From contig JAWQEG010000073.1 of NCBI GenBank assembly GCA_033782935.1, positions 81,850 through 145,849 on the forward strand: a stretch of 64,000 nt of DNA. The letters are read 5' to 3'. Below, in pieces: positions 35,746 through 47,234 of this stretch (the first letter of the stretch is position 1; each line of letters starts with the position of its first letter). The notes beneath the pieces were generated by a model, which saw nothing but the letters and a program-made list of their open reading frames with translations, ran no database searches and was not told the DNA's origin. The translations under genes and the position numbers were made by a program. Source of the DNA: Petrolisthes cinctipes (Eukaryota; Arthropoda; Malacostraca; Decapoda; Porcellanidae).

Positions 35746-36800
35746 TTATAAGGGAAAATAAACGTTTTTAAGTTTAAGGTCCCGCAGAGGGCTGCTCATG
35801 GGCGGCATAATATGCGGGGGATCCAGGGTAGGATTAGGAAGGTGGTTAAGATAAGGGTGGATTGGGTCAGGGACTGTGAGTTGAGGATTAGGATTGGGGA
35901 GGTAATGATTGGTGATCCTATTTCTAAGCGTGTCAAGAGTGGGGCTATTAACTACATGAGATGGGAGATGATTCCACTCTTGGATGCTGCAGGGAAAGAA
36001 TGAGTGCCTAAATATATCAGTGCTTGTCTGGTATGTATGGTCTTTTATGTTGTGGCTGCCTCTAGTGGATCGTATACTTGTAGGGTGTAGATATGTGTCT
36101 TCGTCTATGTCAACTAACTTGTTTGTGATTTTGTATATCATTTGTTGTCTGTGTATCTGTCTTCGTGTTACTAATGGGTCTAGTTTTGTGTCTTGTTTAA
36201 GCAAAGTGACTGATGTAGTGTGTCTGTAATCACGTCTGGCCCATCTTGCAGTTTTGTTTTGTATGGACTCTGATTTATTGATATTATTGTAAGTGTGTGG
36301 GTCCCAGACGGTGTCGCAATACTCTAAATGTGGCCGAACGAAAGTTTTATACGCAATAATTTTGATGTCTGTGTTACACCTGCTGAGGTTCCTGCGCAAG
36401 AACCCCAGGACCCTACTAGCTTTGGCCTTGATGCTACCTGTGTGTGTGTTCCACCTCATGTCCGCTGAGATGTGGACGCCCCAGTATTTGTGGGAAGTGA
36501 CTGTGTTGAGGTTGGTGTTGTGTAGTTGGTATGTATATGGAATGACATTATGGGCACGGGTAAAACGGATGTGATGGCATTTGTCTGGTCTAAATGTCAT
36601 CTGCCACTTGACTTCCCAGTCTTCAAGTGCAGTTAGGTCGTCCTGTAGTCGAAGGCAGTCATTCCTATCTTTAATCGGTCTGTAAACTAAGCTATCGTCT
36701 GCAAAGAGTCTAGTGGTAGAGGAAAGTGAGAGTGGGAGGTCATTAATGTATGAAAGGAAGAGAAGGGGGCCCAACAGTGCCCTGGGGTACCCCAGAGGTC
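35746..36800 (-). mobile_element. Jockey/CR1-like LINE, RT 3' half (5'-truncated)
   Basis: A 342-codon frame (36774-35746, - strand) begins within RT motif B and reads MGPLLFLSYINDLP, then LFADDSLVYRPIKD (catalytic ADD, motif C), DKCHHIRFTRAHN, KYWGVHISADMRW, VRPHLEYCDTVWDPHT and SIQNKTARWARRDY. These are typical of arthropod jockey-like ORF2. One base is missing upstream (VPQGTV then GGGCCC), so the frame breaks before the start. It is a single remnant with an open RT end but no endonuclease or ORF1. It differs from the YADD LINE at 2757. Confidence 0.9.
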
Positions 36801-38390
36801 ACAGGAACGTGACACCGAATGAATTATTCTAATTGGAGAACTGCTGTTTAACAATAGGAAATGTCTGGAATATATAAAACAAGATCATAATAATTGTTGA
36901 AAAATACGAGAGAAGAAAATAAAGGAGCTCTGCAACAATAACTAAAAAATAAACAACAAAAGAGGGACCGTTGAAAAGGCTATCCCCCTACAACTTCAAC
37001 GACATCATCGACATGTGTTATTACTCAGCTTATGTTAACCCTACTAGTGTATTTATATTGTGCTATTAATGGTTCTGTGAGATTTTCAGATATATTTGTT
37101 TATATCAGTGTCTAAATACACAAGAAAATGGAACGATGGACTCTGTAATATCTCGATGGGAAGTTAAGTTAAGATTTTATCGTGAATTTAAGTAAAAAGT
37201 GAAAAATATTATTGTCTCGTAATAATTGGGTTTGATTTTGGCTCGTTATTTATTATTTATTATTGTGACTGATGTACCAATATTGTTCGTTGTTAGCAGT
37301 GGTGGTAGTAATAGTATCAATAGTGTGTAGTGACAGTAATATTGGGGTAAATATTGAAAGAATTAGTTATTGCGTACGGTTTTTCTACCTTCATTAACCA
37401 CTTATTTAGACCATTCTAATACTATTTTCCTCTATGGCATTTCCTCTGCAAATGCCCCATTTCCAAGATAGGGCATATTCAAATGGGGCATTTTGAAATT
37501 AGCCTGACCTTACCTAACCTAGACCGCATCAGACAACCGGGACCTAACCTGGGCAAACTACCGGGGAATAACCGTGCTGAAGTACAGGAAATTACTGGGG
37601 CAAAATACCGGGACCTAGCCGGATCTGGCAACACTGCTACAAAACGGTAATTCATTCAATAAATCCCAATATTGGTGGTGTTGCCAGATATGGAGAACAC
37701 AATTTTTACATTTTTTTTTTTTTTTTTGGGGGGGGGGATAATTCATCATTCGCTGTTTTTATATGTTGAAATAAATTCAGGCATGATCTAAATGCACTTT
37801 CACCCTTATATTTCAGAGTGTAGACACAGTGAATGGTAGATTATCCAAAATGATTAGGAAGAAGACTAATGCATTTTCCATTTCTGTGGGTCGCCCTAAC
37901 TAGTAACACAGGAATCAGCCTGACCTAACCTAAACTAACCTGGACCATGGCTGTCTTCGGGACCTAATTTAAGTGTTGTAGTAATAGTACTAGTAGTAGT
38001 GGTAGTTTGTTCTGCATACCATTTTCCCTCCCCTTCTCTTACTCCTTTCCTTATTCAGTACTGTTACGGTAATGCATATTTACATTTTGTATATAATGGT
38101 GAATCTGCACCAATTCCCTTCTAAGTACATTGCAGTGTCTTTAACTGAAAAATAAGTACCTAGTTGTGTATACAGTATTTGTGGGACTATTTGTCTTAGA
38201 TTACATTGCATTTACTGAGAGTGTCAAGAAATGAGGGAACCACAACATTTTCACTCCCCCTGAAAATGGAGTAGAGACTCAAACATTTTCTTAAACCAGT
38301 AATTCTTTTCTCAGAGTGTCCTGCTCTGCTGCCCTGCCCTTACCACATCTATAAACTTCCTCTTCTGCATAGGCCTCTGTACCTGTGAAT
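36801..38390. other. No gene seen
   Basis: Non-coding. It contains short CCTAACCT-type runs (37500-37530, 37915-37945), a poly(T)-poly(G) junction (37709-37738) and trinucleotide-rich AGT stretches. I see nothing I can assign. Confidence 0.5.
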
Positions 38391-38394
38391 TAAA

Positions 38395-39017
38395 TGGATT
38401 ACTGTAGCTTCGCCTATTGTGCATGTTTTCAATGCGCGATTCTCCTATTCCGCGACGAACCCCTTATTTGCGCCTTTTATTATCTTATGCGCGATGCTTT
38501 CACAGAGCGCGTTTTTGTGGCCAAGAGTGGCCCAAATCCGCAGCCGTTCCCAGAAGCGCGTCTAAATCCGGTTTCTGCGTGAAACTAGCCGCTCCCCCAA
38601 ACCCATGCTACAACCAGCTGCTCCCCCCAACTAGCTTCTCCCTCTCACTCAGGCACTCTCCCGCTTCCTTGAGCCATGTGTAACCCCCTCTCCATTGTTG
38701 CAGACTTGTTGCCCCCAACACCTCCCTTCACCATGCCAAAGGTCGAGCATAAGAAGACCAACGGCATCCCTGAGAGGAAATTTAGAGTTTAAGACAATCG
38801 CAAGCCCGACCTTCCTCCAACTCGCTCCTCTCCCTTCCATACAGGGATTGGCGTATGCTTCTCTTCCTCTTTCTATTCTTTTTTCATCATTTTCCCGCCA
38901 ATCCTATGTTGTCTGGGCAGGGCTATGGGACTAGTTGGTGGTGGCGGCTTCTTTACCATCGTTACTGCTCCTCTAGTATTATTTGTTTCTGTGTTATGAA
39001 TCCAGAGTCCTAGTTTT
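38395..39017 (+). other. GC-richer leader in front of LINE endonuclease, possible 5' UTR
   Basis: Base composition changes sharply near 38395, with many GCGC words (ATGCGCGATT, GAGCGCGTTT), and stays C-rich up to the endonuclease frame. It could be the 5' UTR of the jockey-type LINE that follows, or a fragment of a pogo-like element (TTCGCCTATTGTGCATG start). Neither is proven. Confidence 0.3.
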
Positions 39018-40162
39018 ATGAGTTTTCTCTATCTGCTTTTTTTTGTTTGCCTGAAACTTGGGCTTCCGGATGTGGAGTTGAACCTGGGTCCGAGGCGTTC
39101 TCTTCCTTGGTGCTGCAGAGTACTTTGCTCGAATGTGCGTGGTTTATCTGGGAATTTTGCTGATTTGATTGTGGCGGCCCCCAATTATGATGCGCTGTTA
39201 TGCTCAGAGACCCCAGTCTCTGACAGGCGTTGGAATTATGGATTCCTGGTTTTGGTCGACCTGTTCTGCTGTATCGTGGGGAGTTGCTGCGGTCTTGTGG
39301 GTTAGCCGCTTACGTTAGAGATGGTTTTGGTTATTATAGACAGAAAAAGTTTTAATGTGGTTGCTGTGAGATGATGGTTTTGAGAGTATGTGGGAGACGG
39401 TTTAACTTTTATCTTTACAGCTTGTATCGGAATCCAGATCTGGATATGACTGTTTGTTAACATCAATGGCTAGGGTGCAAGCGGAGGACAGTCGTGCGTC
39501 ATTTGTTTTTATGGGTGACCTCAATGTGCACCATGAGAAATGGCTAGGGTCCTCAACAACAACTCGTCATGGTGTTGCTGCTTTGGATTTTTCATTGGTC
39601 TCTGGCTGTGACCAATTGATTGTTGGCCCAACCCATGTGAGAGGTGGAATCCTTGACCTGGTGATGACTGATGTTCAGATCTGGTGGCAGTAGCTGTGGT
39701 CATACCAATTGGACATTCAGATTATTCTTCTCTCTCTGGGAAGGTTTCCACTGCCCAATCAGTTCCGAACCTGTGTGTGAGGAGGGAAGTGCTTCTGAAA
39801 AATCGTGTGCACAATAGTGATAAACCTTGGTTTACTGATGAGTGTAGGGCCGCATTTGATCTTAAGCAGGGTGCCTATCGTAGGTGGACTAGTGATTGTT
39901 GCTGAGCAAAGTGGGATGAGTTTATTGAGTGCCAAAGAATAGCTAATGGTGTCTATGCGGAAGCAGAGCAACGGTTCAATATTGGAGCCAGGGATGTGTT
40001 GCTGAATGCTCGGAACCCTCATAAATGGTGGTCTACCTTGAAGAGTGCTGTATTTGGGTCTGACTCTTCTCTCGCCCCCCTTGGTTGGTGACGGTGGTAG
40101 ACTGCTGGTGTATGAGCCCGGTGGTAAGGTTGCATTGCTTACAGCTCACTTTGATAGCAAGC
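39018..40162 (+). mobile_element. Jockey-type LINE, 5' endonuclease fragment (pseudogene)
   Basis: Broken frames encode an endonuclease/exonuclease/phosphatase domain: PDVELNLGPRR, VLCSNVRGLSGNFADL, DALLCSETPVSD, FVFMGDLNVHHEKWLGS (catalytic GDLNxHH), ALDFSLVSGCDQL and VGPTHVRGGILDLVMTD. After this the linker PWFTDECRAAFDLKQGAYRR and NPHKWWSTLKSAVFGSDSS appear. The order and motifs match a jockey-type family I know to be very common in decapod genomes. At least four frame breaks are present. It stops after ...LLTAHFDSKQH at about 40162, where a different element begins; no RT part follows. Confidence 0.85.
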
Positions 40163-41075
40163 AGCATTGCACCCTCCTCTTGTATTCTAAGCTCTACTCA
40201 TTCATTTAGTTTCCCATGTGCTACCTTCCTTATGTTTCCCACCCCGTTACTCCTCCTACTGTACTCCCACTTACCTTGACCTTAATCCTTATCAAGACCA
40301 CAAAATGGTCAGAGCATTGAACCATTCTTCTCTCCACTTAAGCATCTATCACATCCTTCCATAATGTTGCATCCACAGCTACATAATCTATTGAACTCTT
40401 TTGTCCTCCTCTATCATCCCTTCTCCTCCATGTAAGCCTATACTGGTGTATCATCTTGTGCTCAAAGGTGTTGGCTAAGGACAACCCCCTCTCATCACAG
40501 ATGTCCACCAGATACTCACCATTCTCATTCACTCATTCCACACCCCATTTACCAACAATGCTTCCTACTTTCCCATTCATGTCACCAATCATTATAATCC
40601 TCCTCTCACTCTCAAACTTCCTTAAACATCCATTCAGCTCCTGCCAGAATTTTCTTATCCTCTTTCTCCCTGTCTTGTTCTCCTCATTCACTGGTGCATG
40701 CACACACACCCTTGCATACTTCACTAATCCAATCTTTCCTGTCATCCATACTACTCTTGTCCCACACCATCCATGTCCATCTACTCCCTTCCAAACCCTT
40801 GGTGATACCAGCACTAAACACCCCTCCCTCCTCTTTACATTTCTCATCCATTCCTGCCCATAATACGCCTCCCTCCATTCCATCCCACATCACACACACT
40901 TCTCCACTCCCCATCCTTTCATATGGTCTCGGTCACACCCATCACATACACTCTTTCCTTCTTAAAGCATTCAACTATCTCTTGCCTCTTAGTACTATCC
41001 ACCATCCCTATCACAATCATAATCACCACTTCCTGCAGCCATAGCTGTCCACTCCCCCACTGGGGTGCCGCTGTT
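40163..41075 (-). mobile_element. RTE-type LINE, endonuclease fragment
   Basis: Read downwards on the - strand are ALNTPP-region remnants, GVFSAGITKGLEGSRWTWMV, RKRIRKFWQELNGCLRKFES, MIGDMNGKVGSIVGKWGVE (catalytic GDMNxKVG), NENGEYLVDICDERGLSLAN, TFEHKMIHQYRLTWRRRDD, SIDYVAVDA and then SDHFVVL. This is the endonuclease of RTE elements (related to craniofacial development protein 2-like sequences). Frameshifts and one stop inactivate it. The RT part is missing on its 3' side, where it abuts the jockey fragment at about 40162. Confidence 0.85.
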
Positions 41076-42170
41076 GTAGGAGACAAAATCAGTACCATAC
41101 ACTATATACTACTAGTATAGCTAAGAATACTCTTCTAGTGCAAGATACTTTCTTCAATACCCATGTTTTCCCTTTAGTAGATCAGAAGGTAGCCTATATA
41201 ATATTTTTGAGTCTTGAGTAAGTTTCTTACTTTGGCATTGTTTGTAAATTAGGAAAGCAAAAAAATTTCAGTACTGTATGCACTGTCTCTGGCTTCTGTT
41301 ACTCTTGCATAGGTTTATTTATGGTAACTAGTTTTACACCAATTAGACCATTTCTGGCTAATGTCAAACTTCTACAAATACTGTATATTTGGCATACCAG
41401 TTTGACTCTAAAGTCAAATTTGCATCTTTGTAAAAGTATATACTACACCATTTAATGTTATCAAACTTCATTATTATTGTCAAAGTTACACCATTGGCAG
41501 GTTAATTATATGCAATAGTCACTTGAAATTTTATGTCATTGTACAAGACTTAAATACTTCATACCTATACAAAAGGATATGTATAAGTATATTTCATTGT
41601 ATAGAAAAATTCACTTATTTATACCAGAATCAGTCAGTCCAAAAAGTATTGTTGTATTTGTATAATGTTTTCCCCAATGCTGTTCATCTTTCCAGTAGTT
41701 CATGATCAACCAAATATGTTTCATTAACTTTTTAGATGCTATGATGGAAGGGTTTGATTAATATAAAAATGAAGAACTTGAATGTTGACCAACAGGTGTG
41801 TAATGAATGGTACAGTGTGAAGAACACTACTACCTACCCAAGAAGACCTTGTAGTCAGTCACAAAAGGAAGATTTCTCCAAGTTTGTCCACTGTCATATC
41901 TTCAAAAAATTATGAGGATACATTTGAGTGATAGTACATTTCTACCAATATTTTCTTGATGTGCACTATCCTTATTAATTGTCATAATTATTAAAGATTG
42001 GACAAATAATTCCTTTGCGACTGACTAACAGGTATTTTTGGCCAAGTAGTATTTTTTACACTTATCCATTCATTAAAATAGTCTCTCAACATTAAAGTTC
42101 TTCATTTTTAAATTAGTCATACTCTTTATCATATAGGACTGTATAATAATTCATAGTCAGACACTACTGG
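41076..42170. other. No gene seen
   Basis: AT-rich non-coding sequence with no exon or repeat that I can support. Confidence 0.5.
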
Positions 42171-42626
42171 GGGAATGCAGCTCATGCTAACCTCCAGTCC
42201 AGCTGAGAGAGTGAAATCACAGTAACACAAACTTTATTCAGTAATTTATCAATATGTAAAACATTGTAATCTTGATGCATCAGTTAATATGTTATTGAAT
42301 ATTTGTGACATTTCTAGAGAACATTACATGAAGTCGAATAAATATCAATGTGACCAAGCTGTGTAGATACAAAACTCATTATTTTTTTTTATATTCAACC
42401 CAGGTCAGAGAATCAAATGTAGTGTCGGTTCCGACAACTTGATGTAATGTTCTCCAGAAATATCACAGATAACAGCAATAATGAGTAATTATCAACAATA
42501 TTTTAATTGATGCATCAAGATTACAATGTTTTACATATCAAAGAAAAAATTACTGCATAAATTTTGTGACATGGCGATTTCACACAAACACTTCTTGACT
42601 GGAGGTTAGCATGAGCTGTATTCCAC
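42171..42626. mobile_element. Foldback element with about 200-bp inverted arms
   Basis: The left end is GGAATGCAGCTCATGCTAAC and the right end is GTTAGCATGAGCTGTATTCC. Inner matches include ATGTAAAACATTGTAATCTT with GATGCATCA, and GAGAACATTACAT on the left, with their complements on the right. The arms meet near TGTCGGTTCCGACA at about 42423-42436, which is itself a perfect palindrome. No coding capacity. It is probably a MITE or foldback DNA transposon. Confidence 0.85.
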
Positions 42627-43362
42627 TCACAGAGGGATGTCATACAAATAAGGGGTAGAAATGGTTCTGCAACTGTACATGACAGGACTTACAGAATGAT
42701 GTTCCAAAGTTCTAGCTTCCTTACCAAGAAATAGTAGCTACATGCATGACTTATGATACACAAAAGTCTCTAACTGTACAAAAAGAGTAGCCTAAGCGAT
42801 GAAAAACTGCCAAAATACTTTACCATTTACATTTATGGAAGCCCTCATAAAAATAGTCCACTACAAAAACAGTAACACATCAGTCCTTTAATAAATAAAG
42901 CAATATAGATTATGGCTGATCAGAAAATCAACAACAGAATGAGAACCATGCTCAGAACAAAGTTGCATTATACTGCATATTTCTCCATCTACAGTAAAGA
43001 AAACATTCTGCTTATTGAAATCTCTTACAACTGTAAACAAACGAAACACAAATTAGAAATGAAGCTCTGAATGAGAAAGGCCGTTTCAAATAAAACAAAC
43101 AATAAATGGTTGCACATAGTACATAATTAAGCAGTGCAACCAAGAATAGAATGACACAATTATGAATTCCAGTAACTAAAATATATCTAAATCAGATAAT
43201 CTATGAGAATATACACTGGTTACCATTATTTCTATCAATTATCCATCACTCCATATTCTGTATTCCTGTCTCATTCCTCTCTCTTTTCTGTCAACAGTGA
43301 CATACATTCCAGACTCACAATATACTTGTTTATGCACTCGGATATTGTGGGTCTGGACTGTA

Positions 43363-43559
43363 CTATACTATGCCAAGTCTTATCAAATATATATATGCAC
43401 TCTCCATCTCAGCCTTCTCATCATTACCACAAGCACGGTAGTGATAGCAAATAGGAACAATGCAACAACTCTTGTCTAGACCTCTCTCATAATGGCAGTT
43501 CATGCTGCCACCACAAATTAGATCAGTGCTACATCCTTCCACATATGTGAACCCCATCT
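43363..43559 (-). CDS. Candidate terminal exon of a cysteine-rich secreted protein (SVWC-like)
   Basis: A - strand acceptor (TTTACTGATATTGCAG) precedes an open segment of about 64 codons ending in a stop at 43363. It reads MGFTYVEGCSTDLICGGSMN, CHYERGLDKSCCIVPIC and YHYRACGNDEK. The spacing GC...C...C...CC-x4-C with a Pro inside the last loop resembles the C-terminal half of arthropod single-domain von Willebrand factor C proteins (the Vago type usually ends in CCPxPxC). Two bases precede the first full codon, so an upstream exon would have to carry one base. I did not find that exon or a signal peptide. A chance open frame remains possible. Confidence 0.33.
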
Positions 43560-44739
43560 CTGCAATATCAGTAAATGCAAATCTAGCTGGTGTATACAGT
43601 AGGAAGAGGATAACAAAGATATTTATGACAGGCTTATTTCAATAAACCATGCTAACATTAACATCACCATTCTGTGGTTTCTCACAAGTCTAGTACGGGA
43701 TCACACTGAGGTACAACCGTATGTGGATTATAATATGAATAGATGTTGAAACATTACTGATATTCTGGCCATCCTCCTCCTCCTGTAGTTACCCAGAAAC
43801 ACTTTTGTCTCCAATTCTGGTGGTAACCATTTCATCATTAGGAAACACAACAGTGGGTAAGGAGAGTAATGGAAGAAAGTGAGGTGTGGTTCAGCTCAAG
43901 TACAGTACATTGGTATTCCCCTGCCGAGACTCTGTACACTGGTGGATGTAGCACTCATTTCACCAATAACTTCTGTGAGGCAACACCATCAAGACATCAT
44001 GATAGAACCTAAAAGCTAAATTTTCAGTTGTTATTATTATATTCTAGAAAATACACAGCAACCTATAAATGCTCCTCACCTCGTGTTGGGTTCAGACCAC
44101 AGGAAATATTCAATGAACATGAATTACAAACATCCATACCAAGAACCTTAAATATAAGGAGGCTAGGATAAACCATCTTTTGAATATCCATACAGTACTA
44201 CAAAATACACTCAGGCATCCATTAAAGTTCAGGAAAGAAACTGACATACAACACAAAGTCCAAAATACTAGATGAGTACTTTGATCACAGGCAAAGGTTA
44301 GGATCATGTCATACATCAACCTCTTGATTTCCTAGCAATATACATTACAAAATAAGGAACCATATGACTTGCTAGTCTCTTCGGAGGCATGGGTTCTCAT
44401 CCCACTGCTGCCACCTATTATGTGTCAGTGGTGAACAGGCTTCTATAAAAAATAATACACTTGCGAATAGTATTGCCAGTCACTCATATATGGACAGATA
44501 CATGGCCAGTTCCTGCCCCTCTAAGCCTACTCTACTGTATTGGCAAAGGACAAACTTCATGGATTAGTTCCCCTCGTTTCATCCCTGAGCAACATGTTGC
44601 TAGACTGCACAGCGATATATTTGGTTTATTTAATTGATCATACACTCTAGCTATTTGTCCAAGTATGAGTATCATTGTATATCTTATCAGGTCTTTCTTT
44701 ATAACAAGCCTACCTATTTTATTTTCTATTCATGCACAG
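43560..44739. other. No gene seen
   Basis: Non-coding sequence. I looked on the - strand for an upstream partner of the cysteine-rich exon and found none convincing. Confidence 0.45.
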
Positions 44740-44808
44740 GACTTGATGGAAAAGATTAACAGTTTCAGCATACAATTCCAACAAGTAATGGAGGAGTTCT
44801 TTGTTAAA
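44740..44808 (+). CDS. Isolated exon-like segment, unknown gene
   Basis: A pyrimidine-rich tract (TATTTTATTTTCTATTCATG) with CACAG acceptor leads to 69 nt and a donor AAA|GTAAGAG. Only one frame is open: DLMEKINSFSIQFQQVMEEF and FVK, phase 0-0, predicted helical. I do not recognise the protein. It lies past the CAPS terminal exon and on the opposite strand from innexin. It may be a real small exon of a third gene or chance. Confidence 0.28.
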
Positions 44809-44948
44809 GTAAGAGTGTATAATACCATAAACTAATCCTTTAAGCTTTTCCTTTGCCAATGAAGTAACACAAAGTGGCGGAAACTGGACAAGTATCTACC
44901 CATATTTGAGAGAGCGGCAATTCTATTATAGTTGCTTTATATTTATGA

Positions 44949-46205
44949 AAGCCTGTTCACCACAGACACAATAGTATTTGTTAAGAATCTCCATAGCAAG
45001 TTCAAGAGGGTGGGTGAGGTGCTGGAGGGTGCAAGACTGGTGATAGGGGAGGGAGTGGAAGTGAATGAAACCTTTAAAATACTAGTAGTTAGGACAGCAG
45101 CAGAGATGGTGGGGTACAAGGCACAGAAAAGGAGGAAGAAAGGGATTGCGTTATGGTCAGAAGAAAAAAGATGCAATAGAGAAGAAAAGGAAGTCATACT
45201 GTATATGGGTGTGTTGTCTCACTGTGGTTGTAAAATGTATATATGGATGGTTGTATGAGGGAGATGATGGCCAAAGTGGGTGGCCTGGAAGCCAAGTTTA
45301 GGCTGAATGGAGTAAATTGGTCCTTGGTGGCAAGTTTATTTACCGATGATACTGTGTAGATGGCCGAGAGTGAAAGGGAGTTGCAGAGGGTGGTGGATGA
45401 GTTTCAGTCCGTGTGTGAACGAAAGACACTGAAGTTGAATGCTGGTTAAAGTAAGGCGATGGTATATGAGTGGGCAGAAACTGAAGTGATTGACTTTGCT
45501 ACACCCTATAGAGAGGGAGTGACAACTGGGACTAAATGTGTAATTACTCGAGGGGGTAAAATGATGGGGGAGGTGAGAGAGTTTAAGTACTGTACTTAGG
45601 AACAGTTCTGTGTAAACATGGCAGTATGGAAGGAGAAATTAGGGCAAGAGCAGTAAGGGGTAGACAGGTCATAGGATCACTGGGGAGGATTATGAAGGGT
45701 ATAAGTGTGCGCATGGAAGTGAAAAGGGGACTACGAAATAGTATACTCCTACCAACACTGACATATGCGTTGGAGACATGAACATGGAGTAGGACTCGCC
45801 AGTCTAGAAAAAGTATAGTGGTAATGAGTTACTTGAGAGGAGCATGTGGACTTACCAGGTGGGATGGAGAAAGTAATGAGAGATGTGGTATGAGTGAGAA
45901 GGCAATTGGTATCAAGTGTAGAGTGGTTGAGAGAGTAAATCATAATACATTGAGGTGGTTTGGACATGAGGAGAAAATGCAAGACGTGGAATTTTCAAGG
46001 TGTATGGAAGCGAAGTTGTGGGACCTGGTATGAGGCAGACCACCAGTCAGATGGCAGAACAGAGGGGAAGAGTACATGAGGGGAAGAGTTGGGCTTGACC
46101 AAGTAAGGAGGGAGTGTTGGAACAGGAAAATTGGAAACTCTTCTGCCCGTGGCCACCCCCTTCGGGAAAGTTCCCAGGGGGAACGAGGCGTCTGCTATAG
46201 ACATA
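44949..46205 (+). mobile_element. RTE-type LINE, internally deleted copy
   Basis: The copy begins with the endonuclease-RT linker (GEVLEGARLVIGEGVEVNET, then GYKAQKRRKKGIALWSEE, 44990-45170). The RT palm is then deleted, and the sequence resumes at SLFTDDT (YADD-type motif C, 45330-45350). ERELQRVVDEFQSVC, the NAG region, EFKYC, SLGRIMKGISVRMEVKRGL, SILLPTLTYALET, YLRGACGLTRWDGESNE, LRWFGHEEKMQ and [11 protein letters not shown] follow. Stops and frameshifts are present throughout. Same family as the 6161 fragment. Confidence 0.87.
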
Positions 46206-47036
46206 AATCCTAAACAGTTGAACTTTTAACAAAAATTATCACCTTGGGCCTAAATGTTTTCCCTAGTTACAATAACAAGTCTTATAAATAGCAGCACTCT
46301 TCATAGTAAATTACTTGTAAATGCATATGTTGGTCCCTTCTTGTGATAGACATTATAGAAAACTTTTCATTAAACATGCACTATCAACTGTGATCGGATT
46401 AATTTACCGGTTAACTACTGTTCTTTACTTTGTGCTTCAAAAACAAAGTCATGTTTTGAAAGTTCAAGAACATGGATGGAAGTTTGGCACATTTCCACCT
46501 ACATAAAAGTTAATGTAAAACACTTACTTTCTACTTCATTACTCTTCATCAACACCAAGTCTTACTGTACCATCATCACATAAAATGCAAAGAGTAGCTT
46601 AACATAAGGTCTCTTTGATTGCTTAGAAATAATGAAAGAATAAAAAACATGCTTACAGAAAAATATAGATAAATTCCACACAATGATAATAATAATTAAA
46701 AAAAAAAATATAAAAAATAATAATCGTTCAGAAGCTGCAAACCTCCGCCAAAGTTGAGCATCCCAAGTTTGAGTGTACTGCATGTATGTTTGTGAGAGTC
46801 TACGGTCAGAGCCACTACCAGATCCACATACAGATATCTCCCATGTCTAGTACATTTTTTTTTGCAATAATCTACCCATACCATTTTGAGTAATCCAACT
46901 AATAAACATACATACTGTACAAGCAGACAAACAAACTAAACCAATCACATAATAATTATTGTCTCCTTGGCAGAGGTCAAATTAAAGATAAAAAACCTCC
47001 TTACAGCCTACAGGCACATTACAAACACCTCTGATA
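46206..47036 (-). other. Innexin 3' flank / 3' UTR
   Basis: AT-rich sequence downstream of the innexin stop on the - strand. No coding segment and no clear poly(A) signal close to the stop. A mixed A/TAATA run lies at 46690-46725. Confidence 0.35.
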
Positions 47037-47234
47037 TTAACTGCCGACTAACATTGGCTTGCGTTCCAGGGTAGACACAGAGTTTTCTAGCTCCTTGGCG
47101 AACTCCTTGAGAAACTCCCCATATGATGTGGGCTCCATGTTACGCCCCAGGTGGTAGATCAGGAACCAGTCACCCAAATTACATTTCTTGGAGATGAGGT
47201 CCAGGTTAGGTCTCCCTGCCCACCTCCCTCGGGC
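47037..47234 (-). CDS. Innexin terminal exon (cytoplasmic C-terminus)
   Basis: The acceptor TTATCCACAG on the - strand is followed by 65 codons plus TAA. It contains GDWFLIYHLGRN and a Glu/Lys-rich helix (EFLKEFAKELENS). Its phase 0 start matches the upstream donor at 60848. Confidence 0.93.
   Translation of the reverse strand, partial: ARGRWAGRPNLDLISKKCNLGDWFLIYHLGRNMEPTSYGEFLKEFAKELENSVSTLERKPMLVGS

Noticed and set aside
38394..38934. Several overlapping frames before the LINE endonuclease
   Set aside because: All three frames change repeatedly and no domain was recognised. Treated as possible LINE leader.
40456..41044. Pro/His-rich frames on the + strand
   Set aside because: They are the antisense of the RTE endonuclease.
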